Assembly: GCA_028554755.1 (NCBI GenBank)
Contig: JAPTOF010000002.1
Span: 28,205,001-28,269,000 of the forward strand
Direction: 5' to 3'
Length of the DNA: 64,000 nt
From: Cordia subcordata
Lineage: Eukaryota > Streptophyta > Magnoliopsida > Boraginales > Cordiaceae
A program made the translations under genes and the position numbers. Position 1 is the first letter of the stretch. Every line of letters starts with the position of its first letter. The notes beneath the pieces were generated by a model, which was given only the letters and a program-made list of their open reading frames with translations, ran no database searches and was not told the DNA's origin. This document shows positions 61,539 to 64,000 of the stretch, in pieces.

Positions 61539-62954
61539 AGGTGAAGAAAATATTAACAATATCAAATTAATTAAATATATATTCTCGTATACGTACAATG
61601 TACTAATATAAAAAAGTTATTAGGTCTAAAGTCTTACTACTATCCTTTAGACCGAGAGTCGGCACGTTTCTCAATAATGGAATCGAATTGAATTCTAAGT
61701 TGGCAGCAAGAATACATTTAATATGGATTACATTTTTCTGGTTCAAAAAAAACTTTTCATATGTTACCCCCTTCTCCCGCTCACCCACCTCCATCAACAC
61801 ACACAAATATATTTTTTGGTATTATTAAAAAAATCAATTAATTTTTATTATGACAACCAAATAATAATAAAAAATACTTTATTAAGAAAATATTTTGTAA
61901 AAAGAATTTAAAAAGTATTTTTCAAAATAAATTATTATCCCCGAAACAAATAAAGCTAAGTTTCATTGTAAGCAAAAAAAAATAGTACCTATTAATGCTT
62001 TCTTTAGATGTCAAAATACATAAATTTCACCTTTCTTTTTTAATATACTTAATGGCCGACCTAGCTAGTAATACTTTTGATAGGTACAAGCATTATCGTG
62101 GCGTCCATCTCATAGTGGAGGGCGTATTCTTCATATATTCTATTCTCCTTCCAAAGCATATCACATTTTTCAAATCTCATAATTTATATACTTTTCATAA
62201 AAATGATATTAAAAAAAGTTTAATAATAAATTTTTTTCGTTCAATCACGCTTATACATACGTCCAAAATTTCTTTTCCACCCTTATTAGCAATTTATATT
62301 GAGAGAATGGCGTGATTTGACTTAGGATGGATCAAATGACAATGTTTTTTCCTTAATTTTTTAATCTTTTTTTTGGTTAAATCAAGGTCATAATCAAAAG
62401 TCAAAATCCTATTTAATAACAATCATCCGAAAAATAAACATCTCGTCCTTCTTATTCTTATCTAACAACAGATTTAACCCCCAACGAACGATATGCAATC
62501 AAGTGTATGACTGGGATAAGTTTTTTTTTTTTTTTTTGTGAGTTGGATAAGTTAACCCATGGCAATGTTGTAAATTAACAGCCACATGATACATCACTCA
62601 AAAGGGGGTCCATCCTGGGGCCTGCCACTACCCCTTCCCTTCGAACACACCTATATATTTCCTGGGTGTCATAATGTAATCATTTCATCTTTTTATTTTA
62701 TATAAATATCTTCATAATAATTATAATTTTTTATAATATTATAATATTACAGAAAAATTAAAACCTTACGTGACTTTTCCAGACGATCGTATTTGAAAAG
62801 ATCTAACTTGTAACTTTAGAGCTCGATCTGATCAAAATGTCCCGGCAGGCTGTAAAGAGCTTTAAAATATTCCCAACGTATCATTAAGAAAATATGTACA
62901 AGACCCCTGAAGAAAAGTGGAGAAAAAGGTTTGGTGGATGAAGAATATTTTTTT
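61539..62954. other. Intergenic, no gene recognised
   Basis: AT-rich with a T17 run near 62521-62537. A 106-codon ORF at 61995-62315 has low-complexity, AT-driven composition and no recognisable motif. Confidence 0.45.
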
Positions 62955-63365
62955 TACGCTCATTTTGATAATTTTTTTTAAATATTCTTATTTTGAAATC
63001 ATTTTCAAATCAATTATTTTCAATATTGGAATTACAGAAACGGTAAATATGTTACTGTTTTTGGTATGTTTCAGATTCTTATATTTTTAATTTAAGTAAG
63101 TTACGTAATCAATGCGAGTTAATACCGTTTCGGTAACTCAATTACCGAAATGATAACTCACCTATTGTTTTGGTAATTGAGTTGCCAAAACAATATGAAC
63201 TCACGTTGATTACGCAACCCAGTTAAATTAAAAACATGGGAATCTGAAACGTACCAAAAATGGTAACTCATTCACCGTTTTGATAATTCCAACACAAAAA
63301 ATAATAGATTTAAAAACGATTTCAAAACAATGATATGTTTTAAAGTAATTATCAAAATGAGGGTA
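62955..63365. mobile_element. Fold-back MITE, about 410 bp
   Basis: Near full-length imperfect palindrome. The outer arms are TACGCTCATTTTGATAATTT and AATTATCAAAATGAGGGTA. Inner arms pair GGTATGTTTCAGATTC with GAATCTGAAACGTACC, GTTACGTAATCAATGCGAGT with ACTCACGTTGATTACGCAAC, and GGTAACTCAATTACC with GGTAATTGAGTTGCC around a centre near 63160. It has no ORF. Confidence 0.8.
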
Positions 63366-64000
63366 TAAATAGAAAAAATCCGATGGATGAAGGGCATTCA
63401 AAATATGAATGCGTATCAGATTGAGCGGGGCAGCATAAAAATCACTCGCAAAATTATAGGTTCTTAAAGTATGATATATGGCCATACGAGATATTTTGAT
63501 ATTTAAATTATCAACCTAAGTGTTTTAATTTGATCCTAAACTATTAATTATTAAAAATTATTAGTTCTTTTAACTATTTACGTGTCAGTACTTTAGTTTT
63601 TGGTAAAAAATGATTAAGTTTTGAATGTAAAGGGTTAAAATGACCATCGACACCTAATTTTATAAACCAAAAATTTATGTCTCAAGTTTAAAAGTCTCGA
63701 ATATCATATTTCATGAACTTTAGAAGATACTAATCCTATATACATATTATACCTATTTGTGAAGAATCATTGAGCTTGAATCATAAAAATTAAGTAGTTG
63801 ATATGTGGAATGACTCAAAACTTTATAAGATGGTCTTATATTTTATGATTTTTCTATGCAGGAGGAGTGTGTATGTATATTCCAACATCCTCTTATGTGT
63901 GATTTGGACCACATCCAAGAAATGCCAAGAACAGGAGCTCAAACGAAGCAATAATCAAGAATAAGTGCTTAAATAAGCCAAAGAGTAAATACGGGTCACG
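63366..64000. other. Intergenic, no gene recognised
   Basis: AT-rich to the end of the window with only short ORFs. Confidence 0.5.

Noticed and set aside
1..64000. tRNA, rRNA, CRISPR arrays or prokaryotic-type operons
   Set aside because: None was seen by eye. tRNA-like boxes occur only in the SINE copies, and the gene structure is eukaryotic throughout.

Overview
The window is nuclear DNA from a plant, most probably a eudicot. It has AT-rich intergenic sequence, GT-AG introns with T-rich acceptors, and six genes of plant families: a RhoGAP, an apoplastic aspartyl protease, a MYND-type ubiquitin protease, an AT-hook/PPC protein, the AP-4 mu adaptin and a J-domain protein. The species cannot be read from the sequence.

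Layout. At 1-2269 (+) are the last two coding exons of a RhoGAP-like gene that begins outside the window. It converges on an intronless aspartyl protease of the AED3 type (3526-4830, -). From 4.9 to 18.7 kb there is no convincing gene; it is a patchwork of small DNA transposons (several with visible target-site duplications), a degenerate LTR-like block and microsatellites. The ubiquitin-specific protease UBP16 (18768-27178, +) resolves into 11 exons with consistent phases and a predicted 1182-residue protein. From 27.2 to 35.3 kb lie a MITE, a tandem duplication, a Helitron-like end, a 755-bp fold-back element and one doubtful short ORF. An intronless AHL gene (35379-36377, -) follows, then two oppositely oriented SINE copies, each with its own target-site duplication. 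AP4M (41901-47748, -) has 13 exons, one of which needs a GC splice donor, and encodes 451 residues. A single-exon J-domain gene (50586-51650, -) follows. The remaining 12 kb is repeat-rich: MITEs, a degenerate LTR-like block, a Copia-like LTR element without obvious coding capacity (56013 to about 60172, -), and another fold-back element.

The genes do not form a pathway or operon. Two act in membrane or ubiquitin traffic (AP4M, UBP16), two may act at DNA or in the nucleus (AHL, and the J protein with an AT-hook-like tail), one in Rho/ROP signalling and one in the apoplast. The most striking non-gene content is the set of inverted-repeat elements, many with legible insertion footprints.
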